DNA of 64,000 nucleotides, taken from assembly GCA_011037195.1 (NCBI GenBank), contig JAAEAF010014531.1, positions 86,334 to 150,333 of the forward strand, in the 5' to 3' direction. The notes under the pieces were generated by a model. That model worked only from the letters and a program-made list of their open reading frames with translations, did not search any database and was not told the origin of the DNA. Both the position numbers and the translations under genes were made by a program. Every line of letters begins with the position of its first letter. The stretch's first letter is position 1. This stretch comes from Triatoma infestans (Eukaryota; Arthropoda; Insecta; Hemiptera; Reduviidae). Positions 1-11,576 of the stretch are shown in pieces.

Positions 1-37
1 TCTGTACAATATTTACACAGCAATCACTCTCACATTC

Positions 38-102
38 CTCGAGGTGCCGGGATTGACAATCCCGGCTCAGATCCACCACTCTAAGAGTCAGTGGTTCTCG
101 AG
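38..102 (-). repeat. Hairpin with tRNA T-arm-like core, possible SINE remnant
   Basis: Positions 46-54 and 58-66 form a perfect 9-bp stem (GCCGGGATT / AATCCCGGC) with a 3-nt loop. The block is bounded by CTCGAG at 38-43 and 97-102. Read on the minus strand, the stem resembles a tRNA T-arm or box B, so this may be an old tRNA-derived SINE. The T-loop does not match the box B consensus and no tail is visible. It could also be an unrelated hairpin. Confidence 0.3.
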
Positions 103-949
103 TTAAAATAGTGCAGGAAAGGCTTCCTATACGACCAAAAGTTGCCGTCCCTGGCCGGTATTACCACCCCCACAACGCGCACTCATTCACACGTATCTTT
201 CTTACCTATATTTAAATCTAATCATAATGAGATTGTAGTACTCGATATTCCTACAATGCCAGCCTGTCCAACCCACATCACTCAATCCTCGTTCACGCAA
301 ATAAGCTACATTCATACGAGTGAATTCATTCCTTTGTTACTAAATACATCCATATACAACTATTAAAAATGGTACTATTATATAAAGTCTTATTGTTGTG
401 CACTACAGCGATGCAAAGTAAAAGAATACACACTGCTTTCTAATAACCTAGAATTCGTTCTATAATTTGTATGAAGATTTCGTGTCTGGATTTGTTTCTG
501 TATGAACAGTATCATTCAAATATATAAAATCGTAGGAAAAAAGGATTTTCTGTTTAGAAGGGGGTGCCGGGAACATACTTGACAATCGGAAGTGAACGTT
601 ACATTTCAGCCCTTAACAAAAGGAATCAGACTTTTAAACCTCAACTAGAAGAATTGTTAAATTTTTGATGACAAGAGGTTTAGTTTCTTTCTTTCTTTTT
701 TTTTTGGCGATTATGAAAGAGAAACTAGTCCGATCGTAACAAAGTTTCGAAACTATACTTTCCATGGAAATACGTTTTCATGTTCTAGTTAAAAAAAATA
801 ATTTTTTAACAAATTGATGTCTGTACAAAACAGATGAGGGTAATTTATTTCTAGAAATAACCAGAGAAAACGAATTTGAGTTTTCATCACAATTCGTGAA
901 TTGAAATTGCTAGTTACTGACTGGTTTATTGCGATTTTCTAGCCTATGC
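103..949. other. Non-coding stretch, nothing recognised
   Basis: No recognisable coding, tRNA-like or terminal-repeat structure. Around 565-600 a short segment (CAATCGGAAGTGAA) may be a degraded piece of the CCGGAAGT repeat described at 950. Confidence 0.4.
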
Positions 950-2440
950 GTTTCAATAATTTTAATATTACATTTTTATTTAAAATTGAGGTCTCGCCGA
1001 AAAGACATTTATTGAGGACGCCTGAAAAAGACAAAAAAACATATTTTGGCGAATGTTTGTGTGTGTGTGAGAGGCCAAAATATCTCAAAAACGAGAAATC
1101 GCAGGAAGCTCAAATATTCCGTTTAGGCTAAAATCAACCCACCATTTTATGTCTCCTGGTGGCATCTAAATGGAATAGCGATTTCAACTTACTTCGACTT
1201 ACCATTATTTTTCATGCTTAAGGGATCTCATAACTTTTATTAAAAATTCAATTTGGAAAATTGAAACGACCCACCAGCAAAAGGAGAAATAAAATCCGAC
1301 ATTACTTGTGAGTAGACCTATATATAACTAAATAGAACCAACTTTCTTGTTAAGGGAATGCTAATACTTTCGCAAAAATTCAAGATAAACAGACGTGATT
1401 TAATTGTAAGGTAAAATAGCATCTAAAAAAGTCTGATCTGAAATACTCACACCACTTTCTCTTCACAAATTGTAATTGACAAATTTTTATACTTAGTATA
1501 CCAAATTTTATGAAAATTCGTCGGAGTTCCTCGAACTTTCTAGAAAACTTCGAATAAAATCTTCACTAAAAGCGCACATCCGGTTTACTAATTTTCTTAA
1601 AACTCAGAATTTTGGCCATCTATAATTTTGTTTGGATGGTAGGATTGTATAATCAACTATGATAGCATTTTAAAGAAAAACAACCCCAACCCCACCAAAA
1701 ACCCACGTAAATGACTTTACCAGGAGAAATGTTTCAATTCAAAGTTGTAGCTTTTAATTATGTTTAGTTCACATTAGTCGTTTAAAGAAATTTTCGTTGG
1801 AGCCATTTTCGAGAAAATACCAGAAAACTGAAAAATACATTTCAGTAAAAACGCACTTCCGGTCATACGATTTTTTTTGAAATCAAAATTTCAACAACAG
1901 ATTTAATTCTAATTAATATTATTTAAAAGACAGAATTGTACAGTAAACTGAAATAGCACTTTAGAGGAAAACCTTACCCTACCTCGCTCCCCCCCCCCCA
2001 CAGAAGTGGCCTTAAATGAATTTTCCCAGAGAAATATTTCAGATAAAAGTTGTAGATTTTTAGATGATAAGACCTGTGGTTGGTAAAATAAATTTGAAGA
2101 AAATCGTTGGAGCCATTTTTTAGAAAATCGCAAAAAAGTAGAAAAAAAAAAACATTCAGTAAAGTGGAACTTCCGGTTGAGGAATTTTTATAGATGGCCT
2201 ACTGTCGGATACCATGGTGATATCTAAACGAATTATCAAGTTTGAACTTTCTACGATTTTACGTTTTTGGCTATGCTGTTCACCTGCGTACATACACGAT
2301 TTTCTAAAAACCAGATTTTTGGACAAAACGGATATTTCCGGTGAAAACTCTACATCGAAAATTTGACCCGATTACAATACTTCCTCTTACTAAGGACTAG
2401 GAAGGAGAAAGAAAAAGTAATAAATAACACATAAAAATTA
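950..2440. repeat. CCGGAAGT interspersed repeat, several fused partial copies
   Basis: This is the most abundant repeat in the window and has no ORF. In its sense orientation the modules run in this order: a start with GTGAAACACTCACACGACTT then CTCTTACTGC; a segment with TTTCAAATAAAAGT; TTAGCATTCCAAGTTTGAAG; GTTTTCGAGAAAA; CATTCAGTAAAG; the signature ACTTCCGGTTGATGGATTTT; AACGGAATATCAAGTTTGA; a CA microsatellite; ACCATTCGCTAAAAA; TTTCCGGTGAAAACTCGATA; AAATTTGACACGATCGCAA; and a terminal palindrome ACTTCCTCTTACTGC followed by its complement. Here 950-1140 is an antisense piece (CA/GT tract, then CTCAAAAACGA). 1700-2430 is a sense copy ending at ACAATACTTCCTCTTACT. The class is unknown. Confidence 0.8.
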
Positions 2441-3817
2441 TACAAACAATTCTTATCTCCAACATCGGGCTATGTAAAGGCTGTTTATTTTATAGGAAAA
2501 TAAACGATTATTATCTTCATAAATGTTTGTCTATTTTAATAACTAGTCATCCTATATAATGTAAAAGAAATTATTCTCATAAATAGTTTTCGCTATTGAG
2601 TAACAGGAAATGGGTTTGAATTAAAATATTAAATAATAGATAACTAAACCAGATTATCATCAGCAACCAAATTTGTACCACATATTTGTAATCTAGTTTT
2701 TTTTTGTTTGTTTGTTAGTTTTAATCAAATAAAAAATTGATTTTGCGAAATTTGGACAGTAATATATTCTGTAGTAGTTCTGGAACTAGGTCTTGATTAT
2801 CTCTCTAAAGTTACAAAACATCATTTTATTAATACAGTTGGCCTACTGGGCCTGCCACATTTAATTTTTACTACCATCTCTTAATTAAATGTAGTGGAAT
2901 CGTTTATTGTGATTCCTGAGGTATGTAGTAGATGTCTTGAAGAGGGCGGAAGTTAGTTTAGAGATTTTTGGAAGTTAGAGCTCGAATTACTAACACTGAA
3001 TTTATAAAAATAGACTATATTTTTACAGTAATTTAAATGTGAGAAATGGTAACTATTAACATGAAATACTTAGATAATTTAAAGTTAAAATAACAAATAA
3101 TTTAAGATGATTAAAATAAATAAACTAAGATGCACAATTATTAAAATAAGTATAAGTAAAACCTGTATAGGGACGCGGAACTGCTGCTGGTATAACGATG
3201 TACTCGTATATAATAATCTAATGACGTACTCGTGTATAATGATGATAAGATGTACTGGTGTATAATGAATTCCCCCTTCCAATGTGGCGAAGTTTATATT
3301 AGTGTTAGCAACACACACACCAAGACCTCTGCCCTAGTGTGCGACCTTGGTTAGTTCGGTGACCAGTGATTTAGGTCAGTGGCCAGCTTTATCGGTGCTT
3401 GCTTTGATGTAAAGTATTAACCCTTGGTTTTGTTTGTTTGGCCGCGGCCTTGTCTTGAAGACAGCGGCCGGCTAGGCCACAAGTTATAAATTATTTTTTA
3501 TTCCTGCCATCCTTTGTGAAGATAGCAGCTGGCTGGAGCTACTTTGACATTGCTATGACTTTATGTCATTACGTAAGTATAACAGTGGAATTCCTTGTTT
3601 GGTAGAAAGTTTGCAATTCAAGAAAGATTGTACAATGTCCAAGATTATTTATTTCAATTTAAAAAAGAAAACATAAAAAGCTGCCATGAAACACTCATAC
3701 GACCTTCTCTTAATGCAATTTACGTAGTTACAGGTGACTAATATTCTTCGAACTTATAATTTTTATTAAATATTTAGTTTTCTTCAATGGTGTGTGAATA
3801 GTAGCATCAGATGGTTA
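2441..3817. other. AT-rich spacer with a short tandem array
   Basis: Mostly AT-rich with no recognised gene. Around 3190-3275 a motif like GATGTACTCGTGTATAAT is repeated three times with divergence. A local GC-richer stretch at 3430-3470 (GGCCGCGGCC) has no assigned meaning. 3580-3800 carries weak pieces of the CCGGAAGT repeat. Confidence 0.4.
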
Positions 3818-4002
3818 TAGGGGATTATTGCACTGCAACCTGAAAGATCGATTGTGCACTCCGGAGCCTTCTCAGAGCCCTGCCGTCCTCCTGGCAGTGT
3901 TCTCTAGCTACAGACAACACTGCCCATCACCGGATAGTGAGTTGTAGAGGCTCCTAGGAAGATAAAATCTTAGGGATGATGCTGGATTTGATCCCGGGAT
4001 CT
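3818..4002 (-). mobile_element. SINE-A copy 1 (tRNA-derived, head truncated)
   Basis: Homologous to the complete copy at 8398-8621. Shared blocks include GGGGATTATTGCA, CAACACTGCCCATCACCGGA and GAGGCTCCTAGGAAG. The tRNA-like head at the right end stops at GATCCCGGGATCT, where a CCGGAAGT repeat piece begins. Sense is the minus strand. Confidence 0.75.
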
Positions 4003-4110
4003 CAAATGTGTATTTCCGGTGAAAATTCGATGCCGCAAAATTTGACACGATCCCATACTTCCTCTTAAGGAACAAAAGTGAAAGTAAAAATAAACAAACC
4101 AAAAAATTAC
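4003..4110 (+). repeat. CCGGAAGT repeat, 3' end
   Basis: Contains the terminal modules TATTTCCGGTGAAAATTCGA, AATTTGACACGATCC and CATACTTCCTCTTA, then an imperfect remnant of the end palindrome. Confidence 0.7.
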
Positions 4111-5579
4111 AAACTTTTAAGCAATCGTCTTAATTCCAGCTAAGTTTCTACATAAAAATATGAACGGAGCAAAGCATAATAAAAAAATTTTGTTTTCTTT
4201 ACATCATACTACAAATTTTATAGAATTGTTTAATTATGTAAATACTTCCTCAAATAGCGATAACCTGTTCTCCCAGTTATACCAACATTTACATAGTCTC
4301 ACGTTTTTCTCTGTTTCTGTTTTTTGGCTACAACATGTTGTTTAAATATTATATCATTTTCTGTGAAAGATTAAAATTACTTCAGGAAGGAAGCGTTTCT
4401 TCTTTAGAGGAGCTAAAACCCCTCGAGCGATCATGGTCCCTACAAGTTTATTTTTTTCTCTTCTCTGAGATGCGCTGGAGTTCTCATTTCATGCGGCTGG
4501 AGATAAAGATTTTTATCATGAGGTTTTAACTTTTTTTTTTTTCTTTCCTTTTTAATACTTTCTGTTATTGCTGAATTATCAAATTTTCAAAACTGAGATT
4601 TCAAAGGAGAAAATAAATATTTAGTTATGGTAATTATGGCGAAATGTTGATGATAAAGCGAAATACACATTACAACACTGTTACTTACAATATCTTGCCG
4701 TTTACTTAATAAGGAGAGTATAAATAATAATAGAGACAGAGAATGCAAGAAGCGGTTGGTCGTAGTTAATTCCTTGATAGTCCTGTTGTTGGAAGACTCT
4801 TGCTTGTTAACATGTTGAAGGTTCATTCAAGATTTATTTTGGACTCCTTTTTTGCCGTAAAAAGACTTTAAATAGACATACTGGTTATAGAGTTCTTGCT
4901 TGTTTTTATTTTATTTTATTTATTTTAGAAACTTACAACGCCTTCATAGTGCCATAAGTACCTACTGCTCAGTAAGAATAAATAAAATAATAAAATATGA
5001 AATACACACACACACGACTTGCTCTTATTATTATGTTAACACTATTATTTATATGTTTTTTTGTGTGGGTGGGGGAGTGTAGTGCGGTGCGACCAAAGGA
5101 GATTTATTGTGCCATCCTACTAGTGTCAGGGGTGAGATCGCTCCTTCTAGAATTAAGATTTCTGAGGAATCTCAGAGTCTAGAAAGGTCCTGTGCGGAAA
5201 CTCGTCAGCATGCGAAGCCTATTTTGACTCATACAGATTCACCTTCAAATATATAACCAGGCAGCTCAGGGAGGGTTTACCAGAGCTGTGCTCTCTTCAC
5301 ATCTTTCTGGGTTGTCGCGCGAAGAGACTGGTCCCTTATTCCACAGAAGGGTCAGGCCCTATAAAGAGAGATGCGGTGCCATTCCTTGCCATGATGACGG
5401 CCATCTTATTTCCATTTAAAAAATAGGGTAAATCTATTATTGTTTCTGCCAGGTCATTGAATTATCCGAAGCATTTCCATACCATTTTTAATTTGATGAC
5501 ACATGAGCTCATTGCTTTAATTTAAAAATATTGAATAGGATTACAATTTCCTGATATGGGAGTCTGAAATAGACACATC
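4111..5579. other. Unassigned AT-rich sequence with a GC-richer part
   Basis: 4111-5080 shows nothing I recognise. 5080-5400 is closer to balanced composition and looks like an old unique or repeat fragment. Translations on both strands have stops and match no family I know. Confidence 0.35.
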
Positions 5580-6060
5580 TTTTAATTGCGTGAATTTCGC
5601 CCTGGAAAGCCGGTGGAAAATATTTGTTTAAGTATTATATAGATTTAAGCTTAGCGCTATAAGAACTCCCAAAAGTTAATTTTTCCAGTAAAATGTTACA
5701 AACGAAAGTGATAGGTACTTATGTGTGTAGTTTAATGGAAAATCGTTGCAGCCAATCACAAATAATTGAAAAAAATTATTCAGCATAGTCGTATTTCCAA
5801 TTAGATAAATCTTGCCCGAAATCTTCATGTCTGATGCAGTGGTAGTACCTAAACGGAATATCAAGTTTCAGCATTCTGCGACTTTTCGTTTTTTTGAGAT
5901 ATACTGTTAAAAAATACACACACACAATGATCATTCGATAAAACCATTTTTTGCGTGTTAAGGAAACGCGAAAACATGTATTACCGGGTTATAACTTAAT
6001 TTCAAAATCTGGAGCGTTCACAAACTTACATCCTCTCATTAGAAGTAAGAGAAAGTAAAA
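5580..6060 (+). repeat. CCGGAAGT repeat
   Basis: A sense copy. It has TTTAATGGAAAATCGTTG, a degraded signature (TATTTCCAATTAGATAAAT), GCAGTGGTAGTACCTAAACG, a CA tract at 5919-5928 and CATTCGATAAAACC. It ends near 6050 at AAGTAAGAGAAAGTAA. Confidence 0.75.
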
Positions 6061-6670
6061 AAATAAAATCAAAATTTAATTATACAGCACTAATATATCA
6101 CTTATTGCACACTTTTTTTGGTGAACGCATTAATATTTTATATAACCTAAAAATGTCATATTTTTTCCCGAATTAATGACCATATTTGCTAGGAGTCTTC
6201 TATTTTACTACTTGCTAACTATACTGTTATATTTTAACATGTTACAAAAACTCAAATATATATTGTGTCTTACTTAATCAAGGTGAAATAAGATTTGTTA
6301 TAGCTGGTTCTCTTACAAGAAGGAGCGTTTTTTTTTTATTTTTTATTTTTTTATTATTACAGAAGATATATTCCAGTTTTCGGATGTTACAAGATGTGTT
6401 TATAAATTTTTAAATTTAGATTTTTATTTATAAGAAATAAATTATAACACATCTGTTGAATATTATTACGACGTTATAACCTCTACTTTTACGCCCAAAT
6501 GATTTTTTACATAATATTTAGGAGATTTATTTTTAAAAAATGAGTTCCTTTAATTTCATTAATGTAAAATAATTAATGGGGTATACAAAAGTTTTTTTTT
6601 TTAATTAAAGAAGTTCCATGGACTTAAAATACAATCTACGTTATCGATTTTCAAATCATTATTTATAGAA
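6061..6670. other. AT-rich spacer, nothing recognised
   Basis: Very AT-rich with poly(T) runs. No coding or structural signal seen. Confidence 0.4.
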
Positions 6671-6682
6671 TAATAGTAGGGT

Positions 6683-7013
6683 AACAGAGATTGTTTCCGT
6701 GATAGCCTGCTTCTTTTTGTGGTCATCGACCGGTTTCAGGCGTTCGCCCATCATCAGGGTTGCGATCCCAATCAGTGTGATGACATAGATTTGCATAGGG
6801 CAAATTTAGTTGATACACTCTGTGTAGTCCAAAATCTACACCTCTGAGGTTAATATGTGGTTTATACAAACTGAATTTGCTCTGTGCAAGTCTATGTTAT
6901 CACACTGTTTGACAAAAAGCATCCTGATGATGGGCGAATGCCACAATAAGAAGCAGGCTATCACGGACAATATCTCTGATGCTTTCCAGCTCTGCGAAAC
7001 CAACCACAAAAAC
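6683..7013 (+). mobile_element. Inverted-repeat element, hammerhead family 1 (12-bp TSD)
   Basis: This 331-bp element is flanked by an exact 12-bp duplication TAATAGTAGGGT at 6671-6682 and 7014-7025. The arms are inverted copies. The left arm reads GTGATAGCCTGCTTC and the right arm carries its complement. The inner parts match the same way (GCACAGAGCAAATT-type sequence and its complement). The left arm carries an almost intact hammerhead-like core on the minus strand (6721-6757). In the right arm that core starts at 6924 but loses GAAACCGGTC. The left end is short (ACAGAGATT). The right end is longer and finishes GCGAAACCAACCACAAAAAC, which sets the sense strand as plus. Confidence 0.85.
6721..6757 (-). 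ncRNA. Hammerhead-ribozyme-like core in family 1 left arm
   Basis: On the minus strand the order is CTGATGA, an extra T, GGGC-GAAC-GCCT as stem II (last pair broken), GAAA, then CCGGTC and GATGACC. GCAAC replaces the usual GCATC before the core. In a hammerhead, A15.1-U16.1 and two C-G pairs would form stem III from ACCGGT, and cleavage would follow GTC. Stem III has no loop, so a complete fold would probably need two molecules. Activity is not shown. The motif is the evidence. Confidence 0.5.
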
Positions 7014-7025
7014 TAATAGTAGGGT

Positions 7026-8397
7026 GTTTTTTTTTTTTTACAAATTTAATTAATTAATTTTAGAGAACTATTGTAAAGTAAAGGAATGTCTATTTTCTTA
7101 TTTTTAGGCAGGCTTTATGTCCACCTATTAATTAGGTGTTGTGGACGGAGGTAGATAGCAAACATACTTCATTTCATACGATTGTTCCTGTTTATCCAAA
7201 TAAAATGCAAGGTCAAGACCGAGAAATCCCAACCTGTACTACAAAACATTTTAGCTTTGCGGCCCGCGCCTCTAACCACTCATCTATCGTGATGTCTCAA
7301 GAAACAATTTATATTCAGAATTATATAAAGTAAAAATTAAGTAATTTTGAACAATTATCATAATACAACATTTTAAGTTAGGCCATACATTTTTCGTAAA
7401 TTTTTTTTTAATGTCCGTTGAAAATCAATTTCGGGCAATGACTGCATCATTCCTTATTGTTTTATTAAGGCAGTTTCCACAAATGTAGTATCATGCTTTG
7501 ATTCCGCTACTTGACGTTTTTTATGAGTTATTTCTGGAACACAAGATAGAATCTTAGCTCATGTTCTATTTCTCTAGGCACTTGTTCGTTATGCCTCGAC
7601 TGTATTCATATTATATTAATTATATTAAATTTAACAAACTGCTGATGATAAATTTATTTATTTACTTTAGTGAAAAGAACAAATAAACATTTATGTTGAT
7701 TTAATTGTTATACATACTTCATAGTTTAAAACACTATTATAAAATAATAAACCATATCAGTAGACACATAGAAAATTTTTTGTGCACATTAATGAAATCA
7801 TAAAGTAGAAGGTTAAAATAGTTCTATACTTAGTGCATGGGTGAAATCTGTCACCCAGTCAACTTTATAAGCGTATATATTTTTTTTTTTTTACTTTCTG
7901 GCATATTGTTTATTAATAAATGCTGGAAAGATACTGAAATGACCAGCATTAAAACAAAATAAAAACTGAGTTGAATATTGAAAAGAAAAGCGCTCTGAAT
8001 GACGGACCGTTGGCGCTCAGATGCGGTCAGTTGGACAGTATATTATATATTATCATGTATGGCGCTGCTATGCCATAGATGCAGAAAACAAAAATCACTC
8101 GCTTTGTTGTGATTTTTCTTGGTCGTATATCACATCTTATTTTCATTCTAAACAAAAATTGAAAACTAGGGATTAAACACTGTCAGAACTAAAATGAGCT
8201 GTTGCAGAACAGGGTAATTGCAATCAATAGCGAAAAAAAAATACAACTATGCGTCAGAACAAAATAATTTCCGCGCTGATTCTTTTCGAGAGAAGAATGA
8301 TAGCTTTGTTTCATGAATTAATTAGTCCAATCCAGTTTTTTTAATCAGTTTTCCATTATTCCTCAAAATTGCCCTAGATGCAGATTGTAGATTGTTG
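7026..8397. other. AT-rich spacer, nothing recognised
   Basis: No supported gene. The short open frames here have no family resemblance. Poly(T) and poly(A) tracts at 7028-7040 and 7879-7891 are the only structure seen. Confidence 0.4.
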
Positions 8398-8621
8398 TAG
8401 GGGATTATTGCATTGCGACCCCCTGAAAGATCTATTGTGCCCCCACCGGAGCCTTCTCCAATGCACAGCCGGCTCTAAGCAGAGGTCTCTAGCTACAGAC
8501 AACACTGCCCATCACCGGACAGTGAGTTGTAGAGGCTTCTAGGAAGAGAAAATCTATGGGCAGCATGCTGGATTCGGACCCGTTGCTAGTCCAGCGCGCT
8601 ACCACTGAGCTAATCCCTTCC
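8398..8621 (-). mobile_element. SINE-A copy 2, complete tRNA-derived SINE
   Basis: On the minus strand it begins GGAAGGGATTAGCTCAGTGG. That contains a polymerase III box A (TAGCTCAGTGGTAGCGC), and the box B GGTCCGAATCC follows about 40 nt later, as in a tRNA gene. The body then has CACTGTCCGGTGATGGGCAG and GAGAAGGCTCCGG. This copy ends in CAATAATCCCCTA. Other copies end in GCGCCTTAAATT plus poly(A). The tRNA-like head and related copies at 3818, 16330, 21295, 23403 and 24775 make the SINE call firm. Confidence 0.85.
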
Positions 8622-9579
8622 TTCTCCCTTGGCTTTCGCCATTTGAACAAGGGACGGAGACGCTAGTTTGTGTACTGTGTTTGTCCTTGTCTGTAAAGTG
8701 TAGAGTGCATGTCCTCATAAAGTGTTTTGTACTGTTCTGACAAAGTGCATGGAGTACTGAGCTGTGGTAACCCATGGAGTCCCTACTCTCCAAGTAACTG
8801 CATGCAACAGATGCCCCTTGCGGGCAAAAATTGCCCTAATTATGACATTTATATTTTTATTTAAACTTGTTTATCTCTCAATTCTTCTGATTTCCTAGCA
8901 ATAGTATGGTTCAAGTTAGCATTAAAATTTTGATATTAATTAAACATTAATTTTTGGCTGAGAACATCTGAAACATGCAATTTTCAAATTAAACGTAGTA
9001 TTTGTTGTTATAATTTTAAGTTTAATGCTAATTCAAGCTAAATAATAAAGCATGGTTATTAAGGAGGAAAAAACAAACTAAGTACTAACATTAAACAAAT
9101 TGAAGCTATTAAATAATCTCATTTAATTGGTTGAACAAACAAGACGGTCATCTTCCTCCCATATAAAGGATAATTGTTGCGCTACAAACAATTAACAGTG
9201 ATCTGTTATCTTTAATCTAGATTACAAACAAGAATTGTTTTTGATTAAACAGTGTGTGTGAACACAAATTAAAGTGATAATTCCTTATCTGTGTTAAAAC
9301 AACTAATCGCAATTGTAATATTACTAATTTATCGATATTATTATCTATTATTTTTAGCTTTAGTTATATTAATAATTTTAGAATTATCAGTTCAATACAA
9401 TATTGGACAGTATCAAAATAATTGGATATTTGTTTTGCAAAGAATAAAGAATATAATATATTCTATGTACTTTTTAAACGATTTATTTAAGTAACGCATC
9501 TATTTTTCTGCTAATGAAAGAGAAAGTAATGCCGTGTATCAAATTAACGACAAACAAATCGAATATTCTCAAGAAATAT
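8622..9579. other. AT-rich spacer, nothing recognised
   Basis: No gene or repeat family identified with confidence. The open frame at 9291-9494 is hydrophobic but is built of AT-rich codons and has no family match that I know. Confidence 0.4.
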
Positions 9580-9984
9580 ATATTTTGAGGTCTCCGAGTA
9601 TGAAAAGAATATTCCTAGCAAATGCTTTGTGTGGTATATGTGAACAGAATAATTCAATGAAGAAGTTCAAACTTGATATTCCGTTTAGGTACACACTACT
9701 TGTAAAAGTAACACATTGATCATTCAGTACAATATAATATTCTATCACCTATGTGATATAAAGATACATTAAATCTTTAGCTAGATTAAATTTAAAGGAA
9801 ATTTGGTAACCGGTATTGTGACTTTAGTGAATAGTCTTTTGTTTTTAGGAATTATTTCGAAAACTATTTACAATTATTTTCATAAAACTTAGAAATGCTA
9901 TTTGCACAGATATAAACGTATCACTTTTATTTGTAACATTTTTTCCCGAAAGTTGATTTTAAGGAGTTCTGAAAAATCTGAGAC
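9580..9984 (-). repeat. CCGGAAGT repeat pieces (antisense)
   Basis: 9590-9690 carries TTTTGAGGTCTCCGAGTATG, CTAGCAAATGCTTTGTGTG and CTTGATATTCCGTTTAGG in antisense order. 9895-9965 carries ATAAACGTATCACTTTTATT and TTTTTTCCCGAAA. These are fragments of the same repeat as at 950. Confidence 0.65.
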
Positions 9985-11510
9985 TTTTTTTTGTTTTTTA
10001 TTTATTTATTTGTTGAATATTTACAATTGCATGATATTATATAAATGTAACAAGTAAATATGATATAAGAAATACTCTGTATCATGCAATGTCATGAATG
10101 GCAATTATCCAGTGAATAACTGCCATTAGAAATCCAGGAGAACGGGAGGTCAACGGCACTTCAACCGTCTTTGGGGATTACCTGGGGGTGAGTTTGAATA
10201 GAGGGCTTGGACAAGGAGATTTGGATGCAGCGATAGGTGACTGTAGAATTTGCATGTATCGGGATTTTGCGAGGTCTTTGACAAACGGGATTTCAGGTCG
10301 TTGTAAATGTGCGATTGGTGATGTAAAAAACGGGCGTCGTCAATGCGAAGGAGGATTTTTCACTGAAAGATTTGAATTCTATTGAGGTTGGAACGCTTAG
10401 CAGTGCCGTACAATTCTTATCCGCATCTCCATTGTAACATGATTTGTATTGGGGGTAAATTAAATTAAATTGAATATGTTAATTAATAATTCATTACTAT
10501 AATTCATATTTGGAATCTTCTCTAAAGGGATCTCATGAGGTCTGTGTTATCTGAATTGAGGAAGTGATAAAAAATGAGCAGAAAATAAACACAAAAAAAG
10601 AAATATAATATACAATTCAAAAATAAATACAGTCTACATAATCAAAATCATCAATCTATCATATCAAAATCTCATTCTTTAACTAATAATAATAATACTA
10701 AGTAACAATTATGATTCTTTGAGAACTTACAATCATAAAAGTGTTTGACTTGAAGGTTGGGCCTTGAATTTCGTATAGCACTTTTAAACACATACATCAA
10801 TCGATTATGGCCACTCTTTCCTGAACCACAAAAATTTCATCTATATATATACATATATATATATATACTTCCTCCCTCCATTGAAGAATAAAAGGAAGGG
10901 AAATTCCCTTTTATTATACCTAAAGGTATTCTACCTTTCTAACTGTTCCTTATTGTTTCACCCAACTTTCGTAAAAACCCAATCTTGATATTGCACAATA
11001 TAGTAACTAATATTCAATGTATTTTAACTAATATATATCACTTAATATGAAATCATGATTTATATTTTTTTTATTGTTTTATTTCTCCCAAAGAGCTACA
11101 CATTACACCATATTAGAGCGAGCAGTGGGATGCAAAATTGTCCTTTGTTCAGAAGTGTTATTTCGGAGCGTTTGTCAAGAAGTCTAGCCGGAAGTATGAA
11201 GCGATGGTTGAGGGTGATTCATTTAAGTCTCGTTTAAGTCTTCCATGTGAAGCGCTTGTCTGAGTATAGACCAAGATAACGAACGTGGTCTGCGGGAGAA
11301 ATAGGAGTATTGAACAGGTAGAAGGGAGGGAGTACTTTTTTGTTTAATGAGAAAACTATGTATTTGGTTTTATTAAGGTTGATTTTTATTCTCCATTTCG
11401 TTAACCAGGATTCAAGTGAGTGAAAATGGATTTGCAAGAAGCGCCTGGAAAGAACGGGTTCGGTATGAGGTGATAGGATTGCTGTAACATCAGCATGAAT
11501 ATGCTAATGT
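9985..11510 (-). pseudogene. Jockey-like LINE 3' part, split by an insertion
   Basis: On the minus strand, 11510-11100 encodes the end of a reverse transcriptase palm and thumb. It has ESWLTKWRIKINLNKTKYIV (11411-11352) and YLGLYSDKRFTWKT, followed by a frame-shifted RLLDKRSEITLLNK. The catalytic YADD box is HADVTAIL near 11481, so the second Asp is lost. The next conserved stretch (GTAKRSNLNRIQIFQ and FVKDLAKSRY, with stops and frameshifts) only resumes at 10435-10140. About 650 bp of AT-rich sequence lies between. The 3' UTR ends in a TAAA-type tail at 9990-10015. This is a dead, 5'-truncated copy. Confidence 0.7.
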
Positions 11511-11576
11511 GAGACGTTAAATTTCAAATGTTATTTAGGTTTGTTCGCTGATACTGGACTGTCCTTTTGGATTTTA

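Noticed and set aside
8560..8621. A tRNA gene on the minus strand
   Set aside because: The head is tRNA-like but lacks a matching 3' acceptor strand and is followed by SINE-A body shared with five other copies.
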